Below are positions 1 to 9,971 of a stretch of DNA of 24,290 nucleotides, piece by piece. The translations under genes were made by a program, and so were the position numbers. Positions within the stretch are counted from its first letter, which is position 1; every line of letters starts with the position of its first letter. Source of the DNA: Trachipleistophora hominis (lineage: Eukaryota > Microsporidia > Pleistophoridae); the NCBI GenBank assembly GCA_000316135.1, contig JH993847.1, positions 1-24,290 of the forward strand. Reading direction: 5' to 3'. Below the pieces are notes generated by a model. It was not told the origin of the DNA. It worked only from the letters and a program-made list of their open reading frames with translations, and searched no databases.

Positions 1-105
1 TATTTTATAATAGTTATAATATATTTTATAATATATTGCGGTTTATTGTTGTAATACGCCGTATTTATTTTTATACCAATTTATACCTTTTTTAGAAAAA
101 GGTAT

Positions 106-395
106 TTATAAGACCATGGCAAGGCTCTGTCCTTAATAGATTAAGTGATTTATAAGACTGTGAAAGACACTCCTCTTAAAATTAAGTGATTTATAAGACT
201 AAGACAACTCTCTTAATAACTATATTTCTTTTATAAGACCATGGCAAGGCTCTATCCTTAATAACTATATTTCTTTTATAAGACTGTGAAAGACACTTCT
301 TTTAATAACTATATTTCATAAGACTATGAAAAAGATACTCCTCTTAATAACTATATTTCTTTATAAAGCTATGAAAGATACTCCTCTCAATAAAT
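106..395. repeat. Degenerate tandem repeat, 40-45 bp unit, about 7 copies
   Basis: Units begin with TTATAAGAC or a close variant at about 106, 150, 191, 231, 276, 316 and 361, a spacing of 40 to 45 bases. Two sub-types alternate: one continues CATGGCAAGGCTCT (106 and 231), the other TGTGAAAGACACT or a variant. Most units end in TTAATAACTATATTTCTT or a related run. The alternation suggests earlier duplication of a longer two-unit block. No open reading frame runs through it. Confidence 0.8.
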
Positions 396-1909
396 ACAAC
401 CTCTAACCTTAAAAATACTTTCAGTTAATATCATCCCACGTTCATACGCACCTCAACCCCCTTAAATTTATAATCAAATCTAAACGATAGTAAAACACAA
501 AATTAAAAACAGTAAGAAACTTTTACCTGATCTACAGGCCTAAGGTACAAAATTTTGTTTCATTCACCTAATAAAAATAAATCTATCACGTACAAACAAT
601 TTAGAATGGTTAACCGGGTGTATTAGCAGAATAGGCATTAATGACAGATAAGGAGAAATTAATATTAGTGATAAAACGGGTAAGTGTCTTAAAATGGATG
701 TATTACAAGGATACGTTCAAGTAACACATTGCCTAACATTATTAAATTATATTAATTTACTACTCTATACTATTACAGCACATTACTTAACGTATCCTAC
801 GTAACATCTATGCTGTTAGCGTACCATTTTTATATTTTATTGTACTTAACATTACGTTGTACGTGTAATTATCAATGTTAAGAGTTTATTTAACTCTAAC
901 GATATTTTATACGTAATTTATTTATTACTGTGGTTTAAATACGTTTATATTCATAGTATTAGTGTAGAGTAACGATTCTTAACCATTAAACAAATTATTA
1001 CTTGTTATCAATTAAATATTAAATATTAATCTAACAGCTCTTACACTATTCTTATGTTATTATTATTCTAATCTTATTGTTATTATCATTCTTACGTTAT
1101 TATTATTACACCATTCTTAATCCTACGTTCTTCTTACTCTTACACTATTCCTATTATTATCCTTACACTACTCCTATCCTTATCCTTACATAAGGATTAT
1201 TAGCAAAGCAATCTCTTTGTTATAAACATGCTTTACCTATTCATGTCAATATATAATCAAATATATTTGTTTATTACACCGTATATTAATAATTATGATA
1301 TTCTTAGCAAATACGTCTTAACTTAACGTTTATTTCCTTTGATCTACAATTATTAATAAGAAATGACGTATAGAAAAAATTACTAAAATTGTAATAAACG
1401 TTTTATAGGATGGTAGAGCAGGTCATACAGAGAGTTTACAGAGAATCGTTATACCTTCATTTATTAATATAACATTACTTAGTAATAATTCCTTAACAAT
1501 CACAGTTTACATCGTTATAATTCGTTGCTCTTCGTATAGAAATAAATAACAATTCATTCTAAGGACTGTAATCATAGCAGTCGTTAATCCATAAGAAACA
1601 ACATACGTTCAGAGATAGAACGTTCTCTTCAAGCATTGCTAAAACATACATTTTGTTTAAGAACCATGAATAATGAAGTAATACCGTTAATTTTAAAGGA
1701 TCTTCTAATACGTGCAGATAATATGCACTAACCTACTAAGAGTCTTTAATTATTCTTTAGAGTGAAAGAGTTTTATTTACAAAGATTGATGAGTATCATT
1801 TCATTATCATTGGTAAAGAATGATTACCATAAGAATCATTGATCGTTATAAGGATTAATATTGTAGTAATTACTATAAGGATCTTTAGAACGGTAACGAT
1901 CTTTAAGGA

Positions 1910-1978
1910 ATTACTATAAGGATTCAACAAAGATTACTATAAGGATTCAACAAAGATTACTATAAGGATTACCAACAA
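1910..1978. repeat. 23-bp tandem repeat, 3 copies
   Basis: ATTACTATAAGGATT recurs at 1910, 1933 and 1956, separated by CAACAAAG, giving a 23-base period. A related ACTATAAGGATCTTTAG lies just upstream near 1871. It is non-coding and sits about 150 bases beyond the 3' end of the AlaRS gene. Confidence 0.75.
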
Positions 1979-2125
1979 TTAGTCTTTAAGTAACTACTAC
2001 AACACTACCCTAGCAATTATTATCAACAATATCTTAACGATTATTACCAATATCTTAAATTATTACCAGCACTACCTTAAAATATTATAACACCCCCTAA
2101 ACCATTCAATCCTAAACTAAAACTT

Positions 2126-5100
2126 TTATCTAAAACCATCAACAAACGCCTTCTCATCTAATCTCGGTATCTCTCCACACAACTTACCATGCACCCTAAC
2201 AACATGCAAGGCACCCCATCGTTTCACATACTCAGCATTGGCCGCAACATCTCCGCACACGAACGGGTACACCCCATCAAAACGTGCCAGAACGATCACG
2301 CCCGCATTCTTTTTGCTCACGTTGTGAAATATTGCGGTCAAGTCCTTAAGAACGCTCTTCTTGTCACCGGCCAGATCGGCAAACACTACGTTATCAGTGC
2401 ACGTGCTGTACGTCCTGATCCTGCTCTTGCGCATTTTCGTGCTCTCCTTGATTTTCTGCTGTTTGATTGTGAGCAGCCTCATTCTGTCCAGCACGCCCAG
2501 ATTGTCCTCCCAGTCGTTGCACGTGCCCGGCACGTACCCGTCAATTTTTAGGGCGTTGCTCACGCATTCAAGCGCCCGTTCACCGGTGCATGCGATGATA
2601 CGCCGCGTGTTAGCGCTGATAGCGCCCTCACTCACAATTTTAAAGCACCTGATGTGCGCAAGCATGCGCACATGCAGTCCTCCACACAGTTCACGTGCAC
2701 CGCCCGCATCAACGATGCGCACCACCTCAGGATAGCACTCGTCCGGCAGATGCACAACGCTGTCGCGTATCTCCTCGTATCTGCGCTCGTACACCGTTAC
2801 CTCAGCGTTCTTCCGTATCATTTCGTTGACCTCGTCCTCTATTTCTTTAATTTCTGCGTTCTCCAGTTTACGGTCCATTGTGTAGTCGAACCTGAGCCTG
2901 TCATCGGCAACCAGAGAGCCCCTCTGCACCGATCCGTATTTCGTGCGCAGCACGTGATTTAGAAGATGCGTTGCGGTGTGGTTACACCGTATTTTAGATC
3001 TGCGCTCTAAATCAACCATCATATCTAATTTTAAGGCCTGTGCGTTCTTCTCAGCACGAGCGGTGTCATTACCTTCTTTGTCTTTACTTTCTTTACCCTC
3101 TTTAACTTCTTTGTCCCTCTCTTTGTCTCTAAGGCCGTCCTGTTCATTAATTGTTTTACTATGCCTATCATTCCCTGCACTGCCATTTACTTTCTTAAGA
3201 TCTTTACCATCACTCTTAACGTTATTACCACGGCCATCCTTAGCAACGCTCCCTTCATCACGACCATCCTTAGGTTCTTCACAGCAATCATTCTCACCTT
3301 TACAGCAGTCACCCTCACCTTTACAGCAACCACCCTCACCCTCAAAGCAATCACCTTCAAAGCAATCACCACCTGCCTTACCGTTTATAACGCCGTAGTG
3401 TACAACGTACTCTCCGCTCTTATACGTATCACACACACTCATCGTACGTACCACTCGTCCATGCTCATCCAAAAAGGAAATAACGCCCGTATCTCCGACC
3501 TGCCCGCCCTTCTCGCTGTAAAAACACGTGCGATCGGCAACGAGGCCGATCTTCATGCGCTCACGCAGCTCATCCAGCGGCACAATCGCATCCTCATCAA
3601 ACGCAAACAGCGCGGTGCTCTCAAAATGCGCGTAATCGCGCTGCAGAAACTCCGCAGTACGCGCGTGCTCAACCGCCCACGCCCGCTTAACACCAATACG
3701 CGCGCCCTTCCTCGCCTTACTCCTGCGCACGCCCTGCTCAACCAACCGCCTAAGCTCATCACGGTCAACCACAATGCCCTTCTCCCTGCACATCTGTGCC
3801 GTTAGATCAAACGGGAAGCCGTACGTGTCCTTCAGGATGAACATCTCCTTCGCAGTGATCGTGCCGAACTGGTTGAAGTACTTGACGCCCTGTGCGAGCG
3901 TCTTCTTGAAGAGCGCGTGTTCATGCGCAAGCTGCGCCATTTGTTGGTCGGTTAGGGGCGTGCCAAGGATCTGTGCGGCCTTGTGGACGAGGGCGGGCAG
4001 GTCGTGCACGTTCTTGCTGTGCAGCACGCGTATCATGCGGCGCGTTATTCTTCTGAGCACGTAACCTGCGCCTTCGCTTGAAAATTCTACGCCGTAGAAC
4101 AGGCACACTGCAATTGTACGGGCATGATCAGCGATGATGCGCTGTGCCACGCTATCTGAGAAATTGTTGGTGGATTGTTTAGGATGGTCTGACCTGCTTG
4201 AGGAATTGTCGCTTTCTCTCGTGGTAGGGTAATTGTCATCTTTGTCGTTTGTAATCCTATCAGCGTTTCGTTGCACGTCTGAGAAATCGCCGTCTTTGCC
4301 GTTTTTAATCCTGTCAGCGTTTCGTTGCACGTCTGAGAAATCGCCGTCTTTGCCGTTTGTAATCCTGTCAGCGTTTTGTTGCACGCCAGCCGTGCCCTTC
4401 ATACTGCGATCCTCCCCCTCTGATAAAACAACGCCATCGTAAGACAACCCGGTCATCTCAAACAGCGGCATGAAAAGGTCCGTGCCGTAATTCGTGGTGC
4501 CATTAAGAATACCAAGCACCCTCTCCATGCCCATCCCCGTATCAACGCTCAGCGCATCAAGCGGTGAGAGCACGCCCTGCTCATCCCTATAAAACTGCAT
4601 AAACACCAAGTTCCATATTTCAATGCACGCCGGGTCATCCGTGTTCACGTGCTCAGGGCCGTGCGTGCCCGTCAAATCGTAATGAATCTCCGTGCATGGG
4701 CCGCACGGGCCCGTATCGCCCATCTCCCAGAAATTCTCGGCGGTGAACGGCAGAATGCGCGTCTCCGGCAGATACTTTCTCCAAATCGTCCTCGTCTCCT
4801 GGTCGGCATGCAGCCCTGCAACGCCGTCATTCTCAGGCACGTAATAACTCACGTACATCCGGCTGCTGTCCAGCCGGAGCTCCTCCGTCAAGAACCTGAA
4901 CGCAAGGTCGATCGCGTGCTCCTTGCCGTAGTCGCCGAACGACCAGTTGCCCATCATCTCGAAGAAGGTGTGGTGGTACGTGTCGAACCCGACATCCTCA
5001 AGATCGTTGTGCTTGCCGCCTGCACGTATGCAGCGCTGGATGGAGGCTGCCCGCTTTAGACCGGTGAATTGGCAGGGCTGGTTGAGAAACATCGACTTGA

Positions 5101-5245
5101 ACTGCACCATGCCGCTGTTTACGAATAGAAGCGTTGGATCGTTGTGCGGCAGCACGGACGAACTCTCTACGATTGTGTGACCGTTTTTTTGGAAGTACTC
5201 GAGGAATGCTGTGCGCAGTTTCTGTGCTGTCCATTTTGTTGTCAT
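2126..5245 (-). CDS. Alanyl-tRNA synthetase, cytosolic, with two low-complexity inserts
   Basis: Class II synthetase that charges tRNA-Ala and clears mischarged Ser/Gly-tRNA. Seen (1039 aa from ATG at 5245): N-terminal catalytic core with FFEMMGNWSFGDYG (residues 94-107), the stretch around MGDTGPCGPCTEIHYD (175-190), and motif 3 GMGMERV (237-243); then the helical tRNA-recognition region; an editing domain with CFYSEKGGQVGDTG (574-587) and all four zinc ligands, HTATH (756-760) and CGGLH (854-858, where most family members have Thr for Leu); and a short C-terminal domain. The reading frame extends 8 codons further upstream only through a TTG. The ATG at 5245 is preferred because CCCC and AAAAATTTT lie directly before it and it opens with MTTKWTAQKLR. 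Two inserts (about residues 273-362 and 624-735) lengthen the protein beyond the usual size of about 850-970 aa. The frame is uninterrupted, and the conserved residues argue that the gene is functional. Confidence 0.97.
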   Translation of the reverse strand: MTTKWTAQKLRTAFLEYFQKNGHTIVESSSVLPHNDPTLLFVNSGMVQFKSMFLNQPCQFTGLKRAASIQRCIRAGGKHNDLEDVGFDTYHHTFFEMMGNWSFGDYGKEHAIDLAFRFLTEELRLDSSRMYVSYYVPENDGVAGLHADQETRTIWRKYLPETRILPFTAENFWEMGDTGPCGPCTEIHYDLTGTHGPEHVNTDDPACIEIWNLVFMQFYRDEQGVLSPLDALSVDTGMGMERVLGILNGTTNYGTDLFMPLFEMTGLSYDGVVLSEGEDRSMKGTAGVQQNADRITNGKDGDFSDVQRNADRIKNGKDGDFSDVQRNADRITNDKDDNYPTTRESDNSSSRSDHPKQSTNNFSDSVAQRIIADHARTIAVCLFYGVEFSSEGAGYVLRRITRRMIRVLHSKNVHDLPALVHKAAQILGTPLTDQQMAQLAHEHALFKKTLAQGVKYFNQFGTITAKEMFILKDTYGFPFDLTAQMCREKGIVVDRDELRRLVEQGVRRSKARKGARIGVKRAWAVEHARTAEFLQRDYAHFESTALFAFDEDAIVPLDELRERMKIGLVADRTCFYSEKGGQVGDTGVISFLDEHGRVVRTMSVCDTYKSGEYVVHYGVINGKAGGDCFEGDCFEGEGGCCKGEGDCCKGENDCCEEPKDGRDEGSVAKDGRGNNVKSDGKDLKKVNGSAGNDRHSKTINEQDGLRDKERDKEVKEGKESKDKEGNDTARAEKNAQALKLDMMVDLERRSKIRCNHTATHLLNHVLRTKYGSVQRGSLVADDRLRFDYTMDRKLENAEIKEIEDEVNEMIRKNAEVTVYERRYEEIRDSVVHLPDECYPEVVRIVDAGGARELCGGLHVRMLAHIRCFKIVSEGAISANTRRIIACTGERALECVSNALKIDGYVPGTCNDWEDNLGVLDRMRLLTIKQQKIKESTKMRKSRIRTYSTCTDNVVFADLAGDKKSVLKDLTAIFHNVSKKNAGVIVLARFDGVYPFVCGDVAANAEYVKRWGALHVVRVHGKLCGEIPRLDEKAFVDGFR
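3041..3376 (-). other. AlaRS insert 2: Cys-pair repeat plus charged linker in editing domain
   Basis: This part of AlaRS (about residues 624-735) has no counterpart that I recognise in the family. It starts with a short repeat of the type GEGDCCKG carrying eight cysteines within about 28 residues (628, 633, 640, 641, 647, 648, 654, 655). A Lys/Glu/Asp/Gly-rich, surely disordered stretch follows, up to about residue 735. The DNA shows matching short repeats of roughly 21 bases built on ACAGCAATCACCCTCACC-like words. It lies between the FYSEKGGQ and HTATH motifs of the editing domain. The frame stays open on both sides. Confidence 0.85.
4160..4429 (-). other. AlaRS insert 1: disordered insert containing 18-aa repeats
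   Basis: About residues 273-362 of AlaRS separate motif 3 of the catalytic core from the following conserved block (DSVAQRIIADHARTIAVC). The segment is rich in Asp, Asn, Ser, Lys and Gly and contains three 18-residue repeats. Its position in a linker, rather than inside a motif, would let the enzyme tolerate it. Confidence 0.85.
4223..4384 (-). repeat. 54-bp in-frame tandem repeat, 3 copies, in AlaRS
   Basis: Three consecutive 54-base units encode 18-residue repeats beginning VQ(Q/R)NADRI and ending in DGDFSD; the third has drifted (DDNYPT). Units 1 and 2 are almost identical at DNA level, pointing to recent duplication. The unit length is a multiple of three, so copy number can change without breaking the frame. 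Confidence 0.92.
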
Positions 5246-5263
5246 GGCGGGGTTAAAATTTTT
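5246..5263 (-). promoter_or_regulatory. Start-site signal of AlaRS: CCCC plus A/T run
   Basis: Read on the minus strand, the bases before the ATG are AAAAATTTTAACCCCGCC. A C-run just upstream of start codons, and AAATTT-like words beyond it, are reported expression signals in microsporidia. Their position supports the ATG at 5245 over the in-frame TTG further upstream. Confidence 0.6.
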
Positions 5264-5349
5264 GGGCAAAAACGTTTTTACCGTGTGGTAACGGCTGTGC
5301 CGGCAGCGCAGCGTGTTTGGTTGATTAAACGATTTAAAAATTGTTTTTC

Positions 5350-5427
5350 TAAAAGTAGTTTAAACTACCTAATCAAACCTTCTCTTCTGAACTAACCATA
5401 GTCACCAGCCTTTGGTTCATAGAAAAG
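5350..5427 (+). repeat. Dispersed short repeat, copy A
   Basis: Shares AAAAGTAGTTTAA, CTAATCAAA, CTCTTCTG and CACC(A/G)GCCTTTGGTTCATAGAAA, in this order, with the copy at 21154-21240. It lies about 105 bases upstream of the AlaRS start. In the reverse complement a short frame reads FYEPKAG, as in other copies, but is soon stopped. Confidence 0.8.
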
Positions 5428-5670
5428 ATCAAATTGTTCACACTGCCTTACTCGTCCAGAGCAACGATCCTAATATCATTATTTTTGAAGAAACCTTTAA
5501 CATTATTTTTAATGTTAATTATTTTAATGAGAGTATGACTTGATGATAATTAACGTTTTAATATGAAAGTTATGAAAGGTAAGATTTAATGAAGATAATC
5601 TAATGGTGTTTTAGGAACGATGAGTTTATATGAGGATGGCTGTGATAATTGAAGAGATAGAGAAGAGGTA

Positions 5671-5790
5671 GATTGACAGGAGGGATAGATTAAAAAGGTA
5701 GATTGACAGAAGGGATAGATTAAAAAGGTAGATTGACAGAAGGGATAGATTAAAAAGGTAGATTGACAGAAGGGATAGATTAATATGAAG
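5671..5790. repeat. 30-bp tandem repeat, 4 copies with decayed flanks
   Basis: GATTGACAGAAGGGATAGAT followed by TAAAAAGGTA recurs at 5671, 5701, 5731 and 5761. The middle copies are identical, the first has one change and the last is incomplete. Degraded relatives (GAGATAGAGAAG, GATGGATTGAC) continue to about 5880. A 74-codon frame on the minus strand only reads through the repeat and has the matching internal peptide repetition, so it is not called as a gene. Confidence 0.9.
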
Positions 5791-7204
5791 AGATAGAGAA
5801 GGGGTAGGCTGACAGAAGAGATGGATTGACGTGAAAAGATGGATTGACATTAAGAGATAGAGAAAGGTTAGATTAATATGAAGATAAATTAATTTGAAAG
5901 TATAAATTAAAAAATAGAAAGGATAAAAGGATCGTTAAAATTTTATATTAAAATTATGTTAACAGCACTTTATTACTAAATGAACGTTCATCATTACTAC
6001 TACAACATAACATACTTTAGTTGTTCTGTGCATTCATCATCTTTTCGTTTGCTAATCGTTTTAATGAAAGGAATAGACTCATTCATACTGTTCATCGTTT
6101 CGTTTGCTAAACGTTCTGATAGGGCATCTTGTTTTGTGCACGACCAACGATAAATTAAAACAGGATTTACAATAAAATACGTGCAAAGAAAATAATTTAA
6201 GAGAATTACTCACCGTACATTAACACGTGCATAGTATCAGGTCTAACATGTCGTTCAAACTGAACACGTTTATTAAACACGTTAATACGTGGTACGTTCT
6301 TAATTTATTAAATTGATTTTTTAAACGGTTACGTGTAGGATGAGCTGCTCGTTATATTCTTTAATACGTATGAAAAGATCTGTAATGGTGTATTAGTGCT
6401 GAGGATGGTTTATTAAATAGGGAGAGCGCGTACTTTTTTGTTAAAAGATGGAATAATTAAGAAAGACTGGTGTAGGTAAAATGACGTAACGATAAAAATA
6501 TGAAAAACACTACGTAAAACAGAGACGTGTGGTATTAAGACATTACTGCATGCTATTGTAGTATACTGTCTCTTAATAGAACGTAGGGCGGCAATGTTTG
6601 TAATAAAAACATTACTTAATCGTAATAAGTGCTAACAATCTAAAAAAGTATAAATTTTAATGTATTACACCAAATAAATTAATTTGTAATGAAAACGATA
6701 AAATGACAGGGTGGTGCACATTCATATCTTTAGCTATTATTTCATGTATTATAAACGTTTAAGATGAGCTTAACCTGATAGGTAATTATTATAAACCTTT
6801 TAATCACTTGTTAGTTATAAAATGGTAAACTTTTAGTAAAAATACTAATGAGAACGTAGATTGATGAAAAAACGCGTGTCATCTTTTCATAGGAATTAGA
6901 ACGTTAAGAAATGATTTATTGTAATTGATACGTTTTCTTAGATGTAATACAGAAAGATTCGTTGATAGCATTATAAAATGAGTAGTAGCACGAATAATAG
7001 ATTGTGATCATAGGTTTAACTGATGAATGTGTTTTATATGATGTTTATAAGGCATAGAATAATCTTTTAGAGAGCATGCAAACAATTAATTCAATATTTA
7101 GAAGGCAGAGAATAATCTTTTAGAGAACAAGGTAGAGAAACATCATGTCCTCTGTATTTCATATATAACTGGTTATGAAAGGATTCAATCTTAACATACA
7201 GAAA

Positions 7205-7540
7205 AAATGAAGAATATTCCGTTTATAAAACGGTTAGTTAGAATTGATGAGAGTACGTTTTTATACATTCTTTAATTAGCCTGAAATTTTATCGTTTTTA
7301 TTCATTTCTTCTAAATCATTATTTTTCTGCAGAAGTTACAAAATTAATTCTTAGCCAGTGATAGTATTTTTACTTTACATTGATCGTAAATGACTGCTGA
7401 ATGAGTTGTGGAATATGGAAATTTCATAACAACATGTAACCTACCAATAATAATTAAAAGATGAAAAAAAATTTTTTGTTTTTTTCTCGAACTGACCAAT
7501 CATCTTGCAAGTTGTCTTTTTATTATAATGAATTAAGATG
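7205..7540 (+). repeat. Diverged copy of the retroelement LTR-like sequence
   Basis: Three blocks match 22882-23215 in the same order and almost the same spacing: ATTCCGTTTATAAAACGG at 7216 with its counterpart at 22893; TGATCGTAAATG at 7381 (23060); and TCGAACTGACCAATCA at 7487 (23166). The distance between the last two blocks is 106 bases in both copies. No gag or pol coding follows, so this is probably a solo LTR or a truncated element end. Confidence 0.75.
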
Positions 7541-7950
7541 CTGTAAGACTATTAATGTTATTTAAACACTGATCAGTATTTTATTGCAGCTAAACATCTT
7601 TTATATTAATATTTTTATATTAGAAATATCGTTTGGCTGTCCGACAATAAACGTAACAACGAGTAAAATAACACTTAGTCACGACCAATACTATAATTGC
7701 CTTTTGTTATGCTTTGGAATATGCGATGGTTCATACTCTGCTTTTATTTTGTGGTCATTGTATTTTTTAGCATTTACCTAAAAGGGATGAAAACATGTCA
7801 CTTGTCAAAGATAAAGCGCTCACAAACAAACGATTGAGGGTACGTGCGTTGTACTGGCGATAAATTTACAGCTGATCAATTAAACGGGTCTTTATGAAAA
7901 TGTCTTTTCAGTGAAAGAGCTTTAATTATCATTTCATATTACAAACTTTT

Positions 7951-8000
7951 TTCTAATCGCTAAGATCTATTCTGAACACTCTCTGGTTCACTGAGAAAAG
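7951..8000 (+). repeat. Dispersed short repeat, weak copy F
   Basis: CTAATCGCTAAGATC followed by CTCTCTGGTTCACTGAGAAA resembles the family core (CCGCTGAGATC, then GGCCTTTGGTTCATAGAAA), with several mismatches. It is called only because both halves appear in the expected order. Confidence 0.4.
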
Positions 8001-8525
8001 TGGTGGACTAAAAGGTTAATGAAGAAAATCAACAAAAGAAAAACTTAATGGAGAAGATACTTGTAATTGTATGTTCAAGGAGAAAATCTTAAATGGTAGT
8101 GTTGTACGAGCCGTATGATAGAATGCTTGTACGTGATTTTTACTAAAATGGTCGTGTTCAAATAAAAGTGCCTAATTTCTTTGATTTACTAAAGAAGCCT
8201 ATGGCCTGTTTCCCTAGGAAAGTTTGTTTGGTGTGTGAGGAAATGTGAGGTGTTAATTAAACGAACTTTCAATTTTTAAAAATGGCCAGTCTTTTCTGTC
8301 CAACACAACAGTGCCAATTTGATTTTTTTAGTGATTTTGACATTTATTCAACTATTGCACGATAGAAGGCGTATCATAGCCAAATTATACAGTGTTATAC
8401 TACAATATGCCATTCCTATATTTACAACTATGGTAAATGTTTAACGTATCCGTTTTGGGAAAGTATGAGCATCAGTAAAACAAACATTTTTTAGTTCATT
8501 AAACTGAGCCCATTGTCCGATTGAT

Positions 8526-9695
8526 ATGTCGCTGATTTTTGCGTTCACAATTTTGGCAATTATTGAAAGGATGAACCAAATGAGAATTATTAACACTGTA
8601 AAATGTGGAGAAAGAAAATCGTTGGTAGACCATGATACGCAAGACAAGGATTCTCTTACGAATTATGGGAATGATGACAGGCATAATAAGCATAGCGATG
8701 CTGTTACGGGTATAAGACCGCGAAAAGGGAAAAACGGTGTTATTCAGAATGTTGGTTACGATGTTGTAGCAGGAGCAGCATCGTCTTCAGAAGTGGAGAG
8801 CTGCGCAGATTCAGCCGCTTTTGAATCAACATCAGAAAATCTGACTGGAAAGTCGTTAGATAATGAAAGTGCTGATACATTCGGTCCTGATACGTGTGGA
8901 TGTAGTTCAGCTGAAGACACGCAATCAAAATTGCACGCTGACAACGAGAACGAAGAGAAAAAGGATGATGAAGAACCCATTGGGTTCGTAAATTCCTTGG
9001 CAGGTTTAACTGATCTTGGGTACAAAACGTTCATTTTCTATATTAAGAGCGGTCTTAACAAGATATTCGCTTACGAAACTTGGATGCCGGCCAAAAACAA
9101 GCAAGAGTGTGTGGAACTTTTTAATAACGTATATGCCAACATTTCGGCATGCCGAGAGGTGCTTTTAAAGAAATTTAGGGATGCAGTTCAATATGTTCTC
9201 ATAACATCGTTGCAAATTATCTTTATATTAATCAGGAGTGTTTTTAAATTAATATATGTGACTGAAAAGAGGAATGGGGGTGATGATGGATCAGGCGACG
9301 ATTATTTTCCGAAGGCGTGTACATGCAAAGCGTACATTGAACACGAAAAACTAGCAAATGCCTACTATTTTCCGTTCAGGGATAAACGCAGATCTCTCAA
9401 GCTTTCCTTCGATCACACCATATATGATAGGTTTGAAAGAAACTTTGATTCTGAAAGAGTAAATTTTCTTAAATACTATTTATCGATTCGTGATGTAATA
9501 GACGGCAAGGTTAAGCACTGCGAGTATCACAGCAAGCGAAATAATAACGGGAAAACATGTTTTAATGGGAATGGTGCTAAGAGAAGCCTCTCTGGCAGGA
9601 CGAGAATGATTCTCGTAAAAACGAGTATTTTAGCGGTGGTAATGTTATTTCTTGTTACTTTGACGGTCACGGTTTGTTATTTCTGGGCTAAGTAA
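8526..9695 (+). CDS. Unknown membrane protein with C-terminal anchor
   Basis: The family is not recognised. Of 389 residues, 1-13 are hydrophobic (MSLIFAFTILAII). Residues 30-155 are polar, acidic and Ser/Asp/Glu-rich, likely disordered. Residues about 160-300 look folded and contain a hydrophobic stretch at 220-245 (VLITSLQIIFILI). A small cluster of charged and aromatic residues with several Cys follows (CTCKAYIEHEK; KHCEYHSK). The last 22 residues or so are a strong transmembrane helix (ILAVVMLFLVTLTVTVCYFW) ending in AK. Start choice: the ATG at 8526 has CCC at 8509-8511; ATGs at 8571 and 8580 would remove the N-terminal hydrophobic part. It probably sits in an internal or plasma membrane with most of the chain on one side; this is inference from hydrophobicity. 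The length in AT-rich DNA and the amino-acid bias support a real gene. Confidence 0.8.
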   Translation: MSLIFAFTILAIIERMNQMRIINTVKCGERKSLVDHDTQDKDSLTNYGNDDRHNKHSDAVTGIRPRKGKNGVIQNVGYDVVAGAASSSEVESCADSAAFESTSENLTGKSLDNESADTFGPDTCGCSSAEDTQSKLHADNENEEKKDDEEPIGFVNSLAGLTDLGYKTFIFYIKSGLNKIFAYETWMPAKNKQECVELFNNVYANISACREVLLKKFRDAVQYVLITSLQIIFILIRSVFKLIYVTEKRNGGDDGSGDDYFPKACTCKAYIEHEKLANAYYFPFRDKRRSLKLSFDHTIYDRFERNFDSERVNFLKYYLSIRDVIDGKVKHCEYHSKRNNNGKTCFNGNGAKRSLSGRTRMILVKTSILAVVMLFLVTLTVTVCYFWAK

Positions 9696-9943
9696 GGTTG
9701 TATGATGGTGCGATGTACAACGGATGCCGTTTATTCATTAAAGTGTTAAGTACTAAACTATTTTTAGGCTACGTTTATAAATTTATTTATCATTGGTGGA
9801 CAGAAATTCATTAAATTTAATTAACGTAGAACCGGCAAGTCTTGCTGATGCATTCAATATGAATTAAATACTTCTAGCCACGGTATGTCTCGATGGATAG
9901 CAAAGCGTGTTGAATACGGGGAATAAACGGATGTACTTTACAT

Positions 9944-9971
9944 CGAAGAGAGCATCATGAGGATCTCTTCG
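9944..9971. other. Perfect 8-bp hairpin in spacer
   Basis: CGAAGAGA (9944-9951) and TCTCTTCG (9964-9971) are perfect complements around a 12-base loop. About ten bases further on, ATCACACGTGAT makes a smaller symmetric site. This could be a 3' processing signal for the upstream gene or a regulatory site for rpb6; nothing in the sequence decides this. Confidence 0.5.

Larger units (their letters stand above)
1..2125. other. AT-rich gene-free spacer
   Basis: No convincing coding region, tRNA or rRNA was found in this stretch downstream of the AlaRS gene. It is strongly AT-rich with frequent stops in all frames. It holds a 40-45 bp degenerate tandem repeat near the left end, a pyrimidine-rich stretch around 1024-1190 made of CTTAC/TTATTATT-type words, and a short 23-bp tandem repeat near 1910-1978. 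The rest looks like unstructured AT-rich sequence. Confidence 0.7.
5428..8525. other. AT-rich gene-free spacer
   Basis: No gene is supported here. A frame at 7584-7781 has only a TTG start and no recognisable protein features. The spacer holds a 30-bp tandem repeat (5671-5790), a diverged copy of the LTR-like sequence found next to the retroelement (7205-7540), and a weak copy of the dispersed repeat (7951-8000). The remainder is AT-rich and unassigned. Confidence 0.65.

Noticed and set aside
3161..3805. Plus-strand frame of 214 codons opposite AlaRS
   Set aside because: Its long Thr/Ile/Leu-rich part is the antisense of the AlaRS repeat insert; no independent motif or start signal.
5246..5269. 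N-terminal extension of AlaRS by eight codons
   Set aside because: It begins with TTG, and the extra codons consist of the CCCC and A/T start signal itself.
5626..5850. 74-codon minus-strand frame with internal peptide repeats
   Set aside because: It is only a translation of the 30-bp tandem repeat, whose length is divisible by three.
7584..7781. 65-codon plus-strand frame
   Set aside because: It starts with TTG only, lies in an AT-rich spacer behind an LTR-like copy, and has no recognised features.
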